A stretch of 51,935 nt of DNA, taken from NCBI GenBank assembly GCA_021603905.1, contig BQIU01000020.1, positions 1-51,935 on the forward strand. Reading direction: 5' to 3'. This document shows, piece after piece, positions 34,501 to 42,899 of the stretch; within the stretch, counting starts at the first letter, position 1, and every line of letters begins with the position of its first letter. The notes under the pieces are model-generated. The model was not told the origin of the DNA. It worked only from the letters and a program-made list of their open reading frames with translations, and searched no databases. Made by a program: the position numbers and the translations under genes. The DNA is from Nitrospirales bacterium (lineage in GTDB: Bacteria > Nitrospirota > Nitrospiria > Nitrospirales > UBA8639).

Positions 34501-34876
34501 TTCATCAGACAATGTCATGGTCGACAGTCCAATTATGAAAATGACCACAGCCGGGAAGTTTGATCTGGTAGCAGATAAACTGGATGTTGCGATTGCCGTC
34601 AGTCCATTTGGTCAGCACACCGAATTTTTGAGGAAAATCCCCTTGTTTGATCGAGTGGGGGGGGGGGATCAAAAAGGATTGGTGACTGCGTTATTTCATG
34701 TGCAAGGATCAATCACCACTCCTGAGGTTCGCTATAGACCGTTGGAGTTATTTGCCTCTGGATTAACGGGATTTTCTCAGTTGGCTCTTGATGCTCTTCG
34801 GAACTCGATGATCCTTCCAGTCAATGACCAACGTTCTGAAGCACTCAAGCAGGAAGAAAATCTTCCTTTGGAATGA
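31541..34876 (+). CDS. AsmA family protein (large, inner-membrane anchored)
   Basis: The protein has 1111 residues. An N-terminal membrane helix (IVAGGSLLVIVVFGVFMILP) is followed by the AsmA start pattern (LTVGQARLSLWPYPHVEVSE) and a long beta-rich periplasmic region. The C-terminal AsmA-like portion includes NGNIDVMMKQGHVKKGTVLP and GKFDLVADKLDVAIAVSPFG. AsmA/TamB/YhdP relatives form long lipid-transfer bridges between the two membranes; that role here is inference. The start is GTG 31541, which puts a short basic segment before the membrane helix. An uninterrupted run of 11 G (34657-34667) encodes part of VGGGD near residue 1040, the most slippage-prone site in the window. The protein ends with an acidic tail. 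Confidence 0.85.
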   Translation: MKGRFSRIVAGGSLLVIVVFGVFMILPLFLNPTYFTDMAFEYMQRTLGPHLTVGQARLSLWPYPHVEVSEVIVKEHPDAHAFFRATRVSLDLKFLPLLRQEFAVKKLLIDQPEMEVKRDRAGEWGMLPSDGNLLKETVLADLLSVEEVMISNGSITFIDGSPREEARGVVFENVTLSLVGQEPDMFSATVEASGKIRQPETASVFFFDGMVNFSPSDDAQAVFHFANVSHMLKMNGNLKVRDLAMGQVTDFFAIQTGGVDDLGLAQIDSHVTLMPGRIGYELTLPELQIDSQAGSLSGNANISGLLAPGDLTMSASFESTPFSLQAVQTVIPKHRVPSTFLPLWEASEVGGTIQVRQATVAGSTRSDVGISLVGTFQLVQSSWKHQTGKPVLEAIDGEIVVEPDRIRLIDFRGMYESLPIQSAHGMILFKDSGPWIEVDLQGQIMASQMTDVIAQLTSSRQAHGYLARLTGLKGVGNLHMQFSGQLNSPEGVVFRSGEYEPHGLTWNMDELPDPVSLEKGKFLFSANEIQLHEVQGVVGKSPFRLHGTIQATRRPVFERFSVDATLRQELMSHLIHQSPQFQEVAMTGEVPLHAELSGLIDAPKLKGTFDLLDSSLHWPRVIKKPRGVRGALSFDLGVHQNGNFVIHQAELAILPFRFSVRANVRVNPAFEVHARVNTGPINLGLLPKGVIVGNRILRAGILEVSLDVRGRGLNWSRWSPRGWIALTDGVVDSRDLPTPITQLLFRLKLNPTFAEVKQLEFKMEKSDIQLTGTVKHWREKPEIDVVLESSNFDIDLLIPKGRGSSLRDWLADLAGTSIVMGNIHIDHPTYKKLEGENLSGILKIRDSLVTLDRIRSQAYGQPIAGRVFIHLPKERPVAIRSSFHMKGLPFDHIQQSFGHEDRLITGQLSVRGMIQGHGRNPRGVMATLNGNIDVMMKQGHVKKGTVLPQILSLLNLATVLRGKVDLQEQGFPYNKMTATLNIQDGTISSDNVMVDSPIMKMTTAGKFDLVADKLDVAIAVSPFGQHTEFLRKIPLFDRVGGGDQKGLVTALFHVQGSITTPEVRYRPLELFASGLTGFSQLALDALRNSMILPVNDQRSEALKQEENLPLE

Positions 34877-34991
34877 AGTGTGCAAGAGTTTTTCCATTGT
34901 CAAAGACTCTTCTTGTCCATGCTGCAAGTGAAAATGTCTTGATGTTCTGATAGGAAACGGTTTTTTTACTCATGCTTAAAAAGGATTCATA

Positions 34992-36020
34992 ATGATCCCG
35001 ACAGTTGAATGGAAAAATGGTTTGGTGAACATTCTTGACCAGAGTCTTTTGCCTGAAAAGGTTGAGGTGCTGGTGTGTCACGATTACCAAACGGTCGTAG
35101 AGGCCATTAGCAATCTTCGAGTGCGAGGCGCTCCGGCTATTGGAGTTACGGCTGCGATGGGTTTGGCGTTGGGAGGACAAAGTATTCATGTGTCGTCGTT
35201 TGAAGAATTCCAGCGAGAATTTCATGTGATGTGTGACTCGATGAGTGATGCCCGTCCGACAGCTGTGAATTTATTCTGGGCTATTGATCGAATGAAACGG
35301 GTTTTGCTGCATAGGAAAGAGGAGTCTCTCTCATCCTTGCAACAACAATTGATTCATGAAGCACAGACAATTTTAGAAGAAGATATACAGATGAATCAGG
35401 CGATCGGTGACTTTGGAGCCAAATTAATTACGGATGGACAAACGATTCTTACTCATTGTAATGCCGGGGCTTTGGCCACGGCAGGCTATGGAACGGCCTT
35501 AGGTGTCATCCGGTCAGCCTGGAAAACAAAAAAAGGCATTCGTGTGATTGCCGATGAGACCCGTCCGGTGTTGCAGGGGGCCAGGCTAACAGCATGGGAA
35601 CTTCAACAGGATGGGATTCCGGTAACGCTAATCACGGACAATGCGGCTGGGGCTCTGATGCAGCAGGGACGAATCCATGTATGTATAGTTGGAGCTGATA
35701 GAATTGCAGCGAATGGAGATGTGGTCAATAAGATTGGAACATATTCCGTGGCCGTGCTGGCTAAAGTCCATGGTATTCCATTTTATGTGGCGGCCCCATC
35801 ATCAACCATTGATGTCACAATGGCCTCCGGGCAAGACATTCCGATAGAACAACGATCGTCCACGGAAGTCACGACTCTTCATAGTGGACGTTCTATTGCC
35901 CCGGAAGGTATCGACGTGTTGAATCCAGCTTTTGATATGACGCCTGCAGAATATATCACTGGGATTATTACAAATCGTGGGGTGGTGGCTCCACACACTA
36001 TTGCGACGATGGTCTCCTAA
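34992..36020 (+). CDS. mtnA: Methylthioribose-1-phosphate isomerase
   Basis: This enzyme converts 5-methylthioribose-1-phosphate to methylthioribulose-1-phosphate in the methionine salvage pathway. It has 342 residues, the normal length, and belongs to the eIF2B-related family. Motifs: VRGAPAIGVTAAMGLAL; the catalytic cysteine in ILTHCNAGALATAGYGTALG; DNAAGALMQQGRI; the catalytic aspartate in CIVGADRIAANGDVVNKIGT; PFYVAAPSSTID; and the C-terminal NPAFDMTPAEYI. An AAGGA site six bases upstream supports the start. No other methionine salvage gene is in the window. Family members acting on ribose-1,5-bisphosphate or 5-deoxyribose-1-phosphate look similar, but the length and motifs favour MtnA. 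Confidence 0.95.
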   Translation: MIPTVEWKNGLVNILDQSLLPEKVEVLVCHDYQTVVEAISNLRVRGAPAIGVTAAMGLALGGQSIHVSSFEEFQREFHVMCDSMSDARPTAVNLFWAIDRMKRVLLHRKEESLSSLQQQLIHEAQTILEEDIQMNQAIGDFGAKLITDGQTILTHCNAGALATAGYGTALGVIRSAWKTKKGIRVIADETRPVLQGARLTAWELQQDGIPVTLITDNAAGALMQQGRIHVCIVGADRIAANGDVVNKIGTYSVAVLAKVHGIPFYVAAPSSTIDVTMASGQDIPIEQRSSTEVTTLHSGRSIAPEGIDVLNPAFDMTPAEYITGIITNRGVVAPHTIATMVS

Positions 36021-36090
36021 CATGTGGTCATGAGCCTGTTCAGTGATCGTGTCAGACTGTTTGGTCGGTAAGCAGGGGGTGCTCTGCTGA

Positions 36091-38556
36091 TTACAGAAGG
36101 ATTTGACTCAGGACTTTTGACAAATCAAGGATATTATAGGGCTTGGCAATGACGCCTTTGAACCCAAAGTTTTCCGGATTGGCTAAAACTGGATCATTGC
36201 AATACCCACTCGAAACAACGGCTAAAACATTGGGGTCAATCTCTTTCAATCGACGAACCGTTTCCCTGCCTCCCATGCCACCAGGAATGGTCAAATCAAT
36301 AATCGCGAGAACAAACGGGTTGTGATGGTGTTGTGCGTTTTGATAGTGATGAATGGCATCGTTTCCCTCATTGGCATAGGTCACCTCGTATCCCAGGTGC
36401 TGAAGCATTTTCCCCAAAATATCACGAATCTCTATTTCATCATCCATAATCAAGATGCGTCCTGCTCCGGCTATCAACGCCTCTTCTTCTTCCTGTGATT
36501 CAATGGCCATGGTTTGGGCTGCTGGAATGTACAAAAGAAACGTGGTGCCAACTCCTACCTCAGAGCTGACTGTAATATGTCCATCATGGCGTTTCATGAT
36601 GGAGTAGGTTGTGGCAAGACCAAGTCCGCTGCCTTTTTGTTTGGTGGTGAAATAGGGATCAAAGATCTTGCTCACGTACTCTGAGGAAATACCAACACCT
36701 TGATCTTTTATTGTGACGACGACGTATCGTCCTGGAGTTACAGGAAGATTTGTTGTTTGCTTGATCTGAGTGTTGCGAGCCTGGACTGTGATGACGCCGC
36801 CATTTGGCATGGCTTGATCCGCATTGATGATCAAGTTCTGAATGACCTGACTCATTTGGCCTTCATCGACTTCGACTGTCCACAAATCCTGAGGGAGATG
36901 TAGCTCGCATCGGACGTTGGATCCTCGTAAGGCAAATTCAACGGTGTCGGTAATGAATGTGGATATCGATGCCACATTTTTTATGGGTGCTCCACCTTTG
37001 GCAAAGGTGAGAAGCTGTTTCGTTAAATCTCGTGCTCTCAGGCAGGCTTTTTCCGCTGCCGCCAATCGTTCAACAATACTGGCATCAGCAGGAGCTTGTT
37101 GTTTGGAGGCAAGCATTTTCGAGAGTCCAACGTTGGCAAAGACGGACGTCAAGATATTGTTGAAATCATGAGCAATGCCTCCAGCTAAGACCCCGACTGA
37201 TTCAAGCTTTGTGGCGCGTACCCGTTCATCTTCTGCCCGTTTTCGTTCTGTAATATCTCTCGCATCAATCACAACCAAGATACTCCCGGTTGTTGTTCTG
37301 AATGGTCTCGTATGACTTTCAAACCAACGCCATTCTTCTTCGTAGTGTCGAAGCCGACAGACCATTTCTCCGGATTCAAGAATTTTGACCTTCTGTTCAA
37401 ATTCATTGGCAAGATTCTCGCGCTCATCGGGATGGACAAAGTCAAAAAAACTTTTCCCCAGGAGTTCATTGACTTGATACCCTAGGACGTGCCTGCAATT
37501 AGGGCTGAGATAGAGGCACGTTCCGGAAGGGGTCGTCTCAAAAATTAAATCATACGAGTTTTCGACTATAGCCCGATAGCGTTCCTCGCTGTCACGTAAG
37601 GCTTCTTCTGCACGCTTTCGTTCTAATTCGCTGGCTGCTCGAACGGCAAATAACGGGATAATTGATTGGGCAACCTGGATGTTGCGTAGTGGGTATTTCC
37701 CTAGTGCGATGACCAGTCCGATAATCTGTCCTGACGTTCCCATGAGTGGACTGCCGATATAACTCGAAATGTTCCATTTGGAAAGAATCGGGTCATCAGG
37801 CAATTCTTGCTGTGCAGTGTTGGTCCAATTGGAGTATTTACTTCCGAGAATGCGGCTGCCAAACGTTTGCGAAATTTCCCAAGAAAAAGTCTCAAGAAAG
37901 GTGCCATGTGCCCATGCTGCGACGGTTTTAGCCTGGTGTTTATCTGATCCGGAAAATTCGGCGAGGATGGCATATTCAACATTCAACGCATTGGAGAGAT
38001 CTTTGACGAGTGAACGGAAGAAGGCGACGCTTCCAGCGGCAGGGGCACCTTGCGCGATATGGCGAAGGGCTTCCTCCACGCGTTTTTGGTCTGTAATATC
38101 TTTGACGACAGAAATCGCGCCCCACTGTTCGCCCTCTCGGTCATAAAGTGGATAGCAGGAGACGAGAAACCAGCCTTTGAGACTCGAGAGCCACGTTTCC
38201 ATGACAGCAGAGAGCGCTCCGGCAAGAACAGTTTCCCATGGCGGGAGTTCCTTAAGTTGGATTGTCCCATAGTAGGGAATTCGATAATCCAAACCAATAA
38301 GATTTGGATGGACAGATTCAAAGTACTCAGATACGGCTTTATTGGCCCACAAAATAATTCCTGTACGATCTAAAATAATTATCTGATCGGTTAGGGCATT
38401 AAAGGCCTGTTCCCATTCTTCACCGGCGGTATGGTGATGAAGGAAGTTCGCATGTTTTGGGGATAACGAGTCTAAAGAGGGTTTAGTCGATGCGGAGTCG
38501 ATATCTTTTTTTGACTTATGTATCGGAATGTGTTGCGGAGATTCGATCTCTTTCAT
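36091..38556 (-). CDS. Hybrid sensor histidine kinase (PAS-GAF-PAS-HisKA-HATPase-REC)
   Basis: The protein has 821 residues and no membrane segment, so it is a cytoplasmic sensor. Order: PAS near 50-165 (FNALTDQIIILDRTGIILWA); a GAF-like domain near 185-310 (YIGSPLMGTSGQIIGLVIAL); a second PAS near 322-440 (YRAIVENSYDLIFETTPSGT) with PAC end; HisKA with phosphoacceptor H463 in GGIAHDFNNILT; HATPase with N box LIINADQAMPNGG, G1 DQGVGIS and G2 GSGLGLATTYSIMKRH; and a C-terminal receiver (RILIMDDEIEIRDILGKML) with phosphoacceptor D754 in IIDLTIPGG. It follows the HD-GYP regulator gene by 142 bases on the same strand. The signal is unknown; GAF/PAS suggests a small ligand, heme or flavin. Confidence 0.93.
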   Translation of the reverse strand: MKEIESPQHIPIHKSKKDIDSASTKPSLDSLSPKHANFLHHHTAGEEWEQAFNALTDQIIILDRTGIILWANKAVSEYFESVHPNLIGLDYRIPYYGTIQLKELPPWETVLAGALSAVMETWLSSLKGWFLVSCYPLYDREGEQWGAISVVKDITDQKRVEEALRHIAQGAPAAGSVAFFRSLVKDLSNALNVEYAILAEFSGSDKHQAKTVAAWAHGTFLETFSWEISQTFGSRILGSKYSNWTNTAQQELPDDPILSKWNISSYIGSPLMGTSGQIIGLVIALGKYPLRNIQVAQSIIPLFAVRAASELERKRAEEALRDSEERYRAIVENSYDLIFETTPSGTCLYLSPNCRHVLGYQVNELLGKSFFDFVHPDERENLANEFEQKVKILESGEMVCRLRHYEEEWRWFESHTRPFRTTTGSILVVIDARDITERKRAEDERVRATKLESVGVLAGGIAHDFNNILTSVFANVGLSKMLASKQQAPADASIVERLAAAEKACLRARDLTKQLLTFAKGGAPIKNVASISTFITDTVEFALRGSNVRCELHLPQDLWTVEVDEGQMSQVIQNLIINADQAMPNGGVITVQARNTQIKQTTNLPVTPGRYVVVTIKDQGVGISSEYVSKIFDPYFTTKQKGSGLGLATTYSIMKRHDGHITVSSEVGVGTTFLLYIPAAQTMAIESQEEEEALIAGAGRILIMDDEIEIRDILGKMLQHLGYEVTYANEGNDAIHHYQNAQHHHNPFVLAIIDLTIPGGMGGRETVRRLKEIDPNVLAVVSSGYCNDPVLANPENFGFKGVIAKPYNILDLSKVLSQILL

Positions 38557-38698
38557 GACATTCTCTCGTTTCGAGATGCACGCTGACTATTTTGGTAAGT
38601 ATGAAACGGAAACTCGTATGATGCATGGCAGCATGTTCATGTCCATTCTGGTGTTGGTACAATCACCTTCTGAGTCGTACGCATTTGTCGCGATAGGC

Positions 38699-39700
38699 TT
38701 ACCATACCACTTTCGCAAACAGGTCGGCCAAGGTTGGGTCAATCCCTTTTCCCGCTTCACGGCGGATGTGTTCCCGAGCTTCTGGGATAGCCAGAGGTCC
38801 CTGGCTTTCATATCCAACCACTAAATGGTCGAACAGGTTCGCTAATCCAACGATTCGAGCAAGATACGGAATTTCATCTCCCGCAAGTCCGTCCGGATAG
38901 CCGGTCCCATCGTATCGTTCGTGGTGAGAGTGGATGATTTGAGAGACTGGTGCTGGAAACGGGAGGGCTTGAATCATTTTCACGCCGATGATGGGATGGC
39001 ATTTGACGACTTCTTGATCCTGTTCGGGTTGGGGAAGATCTCCAGAGATCAAACGATTATGAATGCCAAATTTCCCAATATCGTGAATGTAGGCACCCAA
39101 TTGAATATATTCTTTTTCTTCCGCTGATAACTTGAGATGTTCTGCCAGGAGGGATGAATAAAAGTTCACTCGATGGGAGTGTTGTGCCAGTTCTGGATTT
39201 TTGGCCTCTAATAAGGTTTCAAAGTTCTTGATTGCAGATTGAAGATTGTCGTCACCGCTCCACAAATTTCCAAACGCTTGTAAGGCACCCTGGAGAGAAG
39301 TCATTCGACGGCGACGCTCGAATGTTTGATCGACGACAGCGAGGAGTTCGGTTACGTTAAAGGGTTTGAGAATATACGCGGCGACTCCTTGGCGAATGGC
39401 TTCCATGGCTGACTGTAAGGTGCCATATCCCGTAATGATGATGACCTCAACCTCTTTCCCCTGCTGACGAATGTTCTGAAGAAGGTCAATTCCTTGTTGA
39501 CCGGGAAGTTTCAGGTCTAAGGTGATAAGATCAATCGGTTGGCGTTTGAGGACTTCCAAGGCCACTTCAGCACTGTCGACCGTAATGAGGTTAAAGTACG
39601 GCGACAGCACCATTTTAATGGATTCACGCGGCCCTTCTTCGTCTTCAACAATTAAGATTGAAGGTTGTGGCGAGGGGGGGGCACTGGCAGTAGGATCCAT
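38699..39700 (-). CDS. Response regulator with HD-GYP output domain
   Basis: This 333-residue protein is read from the ATG at 39700, chosen because GGAGAAG lies just upstream; an open frame continues to 39817 but adds residues unlike a receiver. The receiver domain has acidic pocket ILIVEDEEG, phosphoacceptor D62 in LITLDLKLPG and the conserved Lys in ILKPFN. The HD-GYP domain has AQHSHRVNFYSSLLAEHLKL, YIHDIGKFGIHNRLI and HHERYDGTGYPDGLAGDEIP, all metal and GYP residues kept. It probably hydrolyses c-di-GMP when phosphorylated. It lies upstream of the hybrid kinase on the same strand, which is likely its partner. No DNA-binding domain. Confidence 0.94.
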   Translation of the reverse strand: MDPTASAPPSPQPSILIVEDEEGPRESIKMVLSPYFNLITVDSAEVALEVLKRQPIDLITLDLKLPGQQGIDLLQNIRQQGKEVEVIIITGYGTLQSAMEAIRQGVAAYILKPFNVTELLAVVDQTFERRRRMTSLQGALQAFGNLWSGDDNLQSAIKNFETLLEAKNPELAQHSHRVNFYSSLLAEHLKLSAEEKEYIQLGAYIHDIGKFGIHNRLISGDLPQPEQDQEVVKCHPIIGVKMIQALPFPAPVSQIIHSHHERYDGTGYPDGLAGDEIPYLARIVGLANLFDHLVVGYESQGPLAIPEAREHIRREAGKGIDPTLADLFAKVVW

Positions 39701-40155
39701 CGAGCTTCTCCAATTTGATGTTTCATCAGACGAATAATCGTTTGCAAATAGGATGAAGACGAGGGAGTAAGAGAAATAAATATTTGTCGAACAGTTCTCA
39801 AAAACCACGCAGCCCAATGGGGCTTCGTAATTAATTGTGTAGGGTCAATGCGGAGAGAGAATCCAGGAGATATCCCTGTCTTGCGGAATCTCAAACGTCT
39901 CTCCAGTGTGGTCGCAATCAAGATAAATGTGATGATCAAAAAAACAATACATAGAAATCGTACAGGTTCGTAAGACATCATCCGTGAAAATTTTGGCATT
40001 ATTGCAAAGAGCATGAGTAAAAGATTTGTTCTCTTGCTTTAAAGGTCCATGAATCAGTTGTAAGTATTTATGACTGAATATATTAACCTAATTAATAATG
40101 CACCGTAGTCGCTAAGGAGACCAGATGAAGCCAAAAAATTGGAGACGGTCAACTA
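39701..40155. other. Intergenic region with a doubtful small membrane ORF
   Basis: This gap lies between the HD-GYP regulator start and the lipoprotein gene's stop. A minus-strand frame (about 40014 to 39652) would encode 120 residues with one hydrophobic helix (FLCIVFLIITFILIATTLER) followed by basic residues, and would overlap the regulator's first 16 codons. It has no ribosome-binding site and no family I know, so I do not call it as a gene. The rest shows nothing recognisable; the regulator's promoter should be here. Confidence 0.35.
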
Positions 40156-40785
40156 TTAAAGATTTGAGCGCAGGTGAAATGCCCGATCTTTGACTGTGAG
40201 GTCCCGAAACAGTTGGTCAAATAACTCTTTCGCGACATCGCTGGTTAATGTTTCAACGTCTTCTGGACTAAACAGCACGACGGTATCGGACCCATTCGCC
40301 CCTAAAATTGTGCGAACGGTGCTGCCGTCACTCATATTTTTGGCTTCAAACCGAACTTCCATGGAAACCTGAATATTGGTAAACCCAAAGCCACTTTTGG
40401 CTTGGGCGTCCAACTTTAAAACTTGGCCTGAAAGTATAACATCAGCTAAGTTCTCTTCAGCCTCGCGGGTCGTGTGCCACTTTCGTTGTTGAAGATAGGC
40501 GACCGCCAGATCAGCTAACCCTTCTCCAATTTGACCATTCCAGGCATTGAACTGAGTCGTCCCTCCCCAGAAATGCGTGCGTTTCCCAATTCTTGATTGT
40601 TCTTGCCGATGATCCTGAAACGGCGAAACGGCGATTCGAAGAGTATCATCATGAAAGGCTTCCCCAGCTGCCGAGCTGGCTGGCATGGCCCGAAGATCAA
40701 AATTAACCATTTCACCGGTACCTTGACAGCCGGCCAAAGTGAAAAATGTAAGAATAAAAACGGTACAGACTTTATGAAGTGTCAC
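40156..40785 (-). CDS. Predicted lipoprotein
   Basis: The start is GTG at 40785, giving 209 residues, chosen because AGGAGGAAGG lies just before it; the frame upstream of that lacks a signal. The N-terminus (LHKVCTVFILTFFTLAGCQG) is a lipoprotein signal with lipobox LAGC, so the mature protein should start at this Cys and be lipid-anchored. The body (LRIAVSPFQDHRQEQSRIGK, then LADLAVAYLQQRKWHTTREA, VILSGQVLKLDAQAKSGFGF) resembles YajG/LptE-type or CsgG-like small lipoproteins of unknown function that begin with an 'iaV.pf.D.R' strand. The function is not assignable. Confidence 0.8.
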   Translation of the reverse strand: MTLHKVCTVFILTFFTLAGCQGTGEMVNFDLRAMPASSAAGEAFHDDTLRIAVSPFQDHRQEQSRIGKRTHFWGGTTQFNAWNGQIGEGLADLAVAYLQQRKWHTTREAEENLADVILSGQVLKLDAQAKSGFGFTNIQVSMEVRFEAKNMSDGSTVRTILGANGSDTVVLFSPEDVETLTSDVAKELFDQLFRDLTVKDRAFHLRSNL

Positions 40786-41087
40786 GAGACCTTCCTCCTC
40801 TCCGCAGACTAAGTGAATGAATGGACATGTCGATTCTGTCTTGCCTAGATAATTATGCACCAGAGAACGCACTGTTTGTCCTAGAGTAATGCAATTGAAT
40901 GCTTATTTCTAGACTTTATTTTGATGACATGCGAATAAAGGTTTGACGCAAATTTCCTGGAAATGGAGGCTGAGGTCGTGTCAAGGGGTTGATTCATTGG
41001 TTGTTCCTTTTGCCACTGATCTTGACTTTTTCAGGAAGTGCCTGAGAGTATGGCGCCGGTTAGACGAATGGTGAGATTTCGAACAGT
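40786..41087. other. Intergenic region between divergent lipoprotein and hypothetical genes
   Basis: About 300 bases with no convincing gene, repeat or hairpin. It must contain the promoters of both flanking genes, but I could not place -35/-10 pairs with confidence. Confidence 0.4.
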
Positions 41088-41465
41088 ATGTGGAATCATA
41101 ATTTATTATTTCGCGCAGAAGACTCAATCCCTTTGGTTGAGACAGAAAATGAACTGTTCCATGAAACGGATCCCGCATTAGATAGTTCCGGGCTCCAGCT
41201 GGAGAAGTATATCTCTGTGTGGCTTCAAGGAGATGGCGAGGAGGGGACGCCAACGGTATTTACTAATGTGTATGTACGGACTGCGACGTTGGACCCTGTC
41301 AAGCAAGTAGGATTTCTGCAGCCGCTTCAAGGACGGTCTCACCAGATCAAGAAAATGCTCACCGCTGATCAAAAATCTTACCTGCGGGGATGGCTTCAAA
41401 AGACCTACCCAAAGGCATGGGAAGAAGCCGGCGAGCATTTTCATGATATTTTCCAAACTACCTAA
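41088..41465 (+). CDS. Hypothetical protein, 125 residues
   Basis: I do not recognise this protein. It is soluble, mixed alpha/beta in look (LQLEKYISVWLQGDGEEGTP, VFTNVYVRTATLDPVKQVGF), with a C-terminal helical part (KKMLTADQKSYLRGWLQKTY). It has no signal peptide or motif. A minus-strand frame overlaps it (41178-41519) but has a far less protein-like composition. The ribosome-binding site is weak. It lies 107 bases before the flavin oxidoreductase on the same strand and could be part of the same transcript. Confidence 0.5.
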   Translation: MWNHNLLFRAEDSIPLVETENELFHETDPALDSSGLQLEKYISVWLQGDGEEGTPTVFTNVYVRTATLDPVKQVGFLQPLQGRSHQIKKMLTADQKSYLRGWLQKTYPKAWEEAGEHFHDIFQTT

Positions 41466-41572
41466 GCTTCCTTCCGAATTCAGGTCTTGAAACCCATGCT
41501 GTCTGTCCAATGGAGACAACCTGACTTTTGTATTTCAATGAGTGTTCGCGTCAGGATTCATGAGAGTGTCCT

Positions 41573-42838
41573 ATGGATCTAATGCAGGATGTGGTCATTA
41601 TTGGTGGCGGCGGCGGCGGAGCTCTGTTGGGCATCCAGTTGTCGAGGAAAAATATTGGCTCTCTTGTTCTCGAACAAGCCCCGGGACATCCCCAGGGATT
41701 GCGCGGAGAAATACTACAACCAAACGGCCAGAAAATTCTTGATAGACTCGGGTTGTTAGAGCGCGTGCCGGCCCATGCGATTAGGCCAGTGCGGTATTTT
41801 CATTTTCGTCGGGTTGGCGGGAAGCGCTTATGCACGGTCGATTATGACATGTTGCCCAAACCGTATAATCGAGCGCTAGTGATGTGGCCAAATATTGTCC
41901 AGCAAACCGTCCTCAAGACATTAGAAGCTGAAAAGCCTGAGGCGGTACAGTATGACGCGACCTTTACACGAGTTTTACGCAATGAAACAGGTGTTTGTGG
42001 AGTTGAAGCCGAGATTCAAGGGAAATCTGTTCGAATTGGGGCTAAGCTGGTGGTGGGAGCGGATGGGCCATTTTCTACCGTCCGTCAAGCTTTAGGCATT
42101 TCAGCACAACTGCATCGATATCAAGAAAGCTATCTCGTGGCCATGCTTGAGGGACAGGAGGAATTCACCGAGTCGCAATACTTTGTTGGCAAACGGACGA
42201 TCTTAGGAATCTTTCCTGGAGCTGGCCGTAAAGTTTATGTATTTTATATGATTCCTTCCGGGGCGCTCGCTTCGATGAAGCAAGAAGGTACGAAGGCGTT
42301 GGCGGATCGATGGAAGATCATTTATCCTGATCTGAGCCGGACGTTTGACACATTGAATGATTGGAGCCAAACCGCGTATATGGGAACCGGTCGAGTTCGA
42401 GCCAAAACCTGGGTGACGGATGGAGCGGTGTTAATTGGAGATGCCGCACATGGGATGAATCCTCATGCATCGCAAGGGCGAATGCAGGCCATGGTGGATG
42501 CAGAAATGCTCGGAGACGTGATCGAAACCTGTGCCAAAACCGAAGACTGGTCTGCCGCAGGGTTGAAGGCATTTGAAGTTCGCCGGCGTCAGCAGGTCAC
42601 GATGCTACAACAGTTAGCTGATGAAGAGGTATTTTTCTGGAACACAGGCAATCCGCTGTTATCCTATCTGCGTGATCGGGTGTTTATGACGATTGATAAA
42701 AACCCTCGTCTTCAATATCAAGTATTAACGGCAACCGCTGGCTTACGCGAAACACCTCCGTTTTCTTGGCTTGACCGGTTCAAAGCTGTTGGCTTATTGC
42801 CAGACTCCAAAGCTCGGCATGTTCCTAATCATTTGTAA
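41573..42838 (+). CDS. FAD-dependent monooxygenase-like oxidoreductase (UbiH/PHBH type)
   Basis: The protein has 421 residues. The N-terminal dinucleotide-binding motif DVVIIGGGGGGALLGIQLSR and following LVLEQ match FAD-dependent aromatic hydroxylases and geranylgeranyl-reductase-like enzymes. RGEILQPNGQKILDRLGLLE is the conserved Arg segment contacting FAD. The DG motif is VVGADGPFSTVRQALG and the GD motif is AVLIGDAAHGMNPHASQGRM. The C-terminus is about 50 residues longer than the fold needs and unassigned. The substrate could be a quinone precursor or another lipid or aromatic compound. The start is ATG 41573 or 41582. Neighbours give no pathway. Confidence 0.88.
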   Translation: MDLMQDVVIIGGGGGGALLGIQLSRKNIGSLVLEQAPGHPQGLRGEILQPNGQKILDRLGLLERVPAHAIRPVRYFHFRRVGGKRLCTVDYDMLPKPYNRALVMWPNIVQQTVLKTLEAEKPEAVQYDATFTRVLRNETGVCGVEAEIQGKSVRIGAKLVVGADGPFSTVRQALGISAQLHRYQESYLVAMLEGQEEFTESQYFVGKRTILGIFPGAGRKVYVFYMIPSGALASMKQEGTKALADRWKIIYPDLSRTFDTLNDWSQTAYMGTGRVRAKTWVTDGAVLIGDAAHGMNPHASQGRMQAMVDAEMLGDVIETCAKTEDWSAAGLKAFEVRRRQQVTMLQQLADEEVFFWNTGNPLLSYLRDRVFMTIDKNPRLQYQVLTATAGLRETPPFSWLDRFKAVGLLPDSKARHVPNHL

Positions 42839-42899
42839 CAGAACGGACGCACCAGTGTTGCGGGTTCCGTCATTGAAAAAGTTGTGAGGAATAGAGAGT

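Noticed and set aside
39652..40014. A 120-codon minus-strand frame with one membrane helix
   Set aside because: Overlaps the start of the HD-GYP regulator in another frame and lacks a ribosome-binding site; mentioned in the intergenic entry only.
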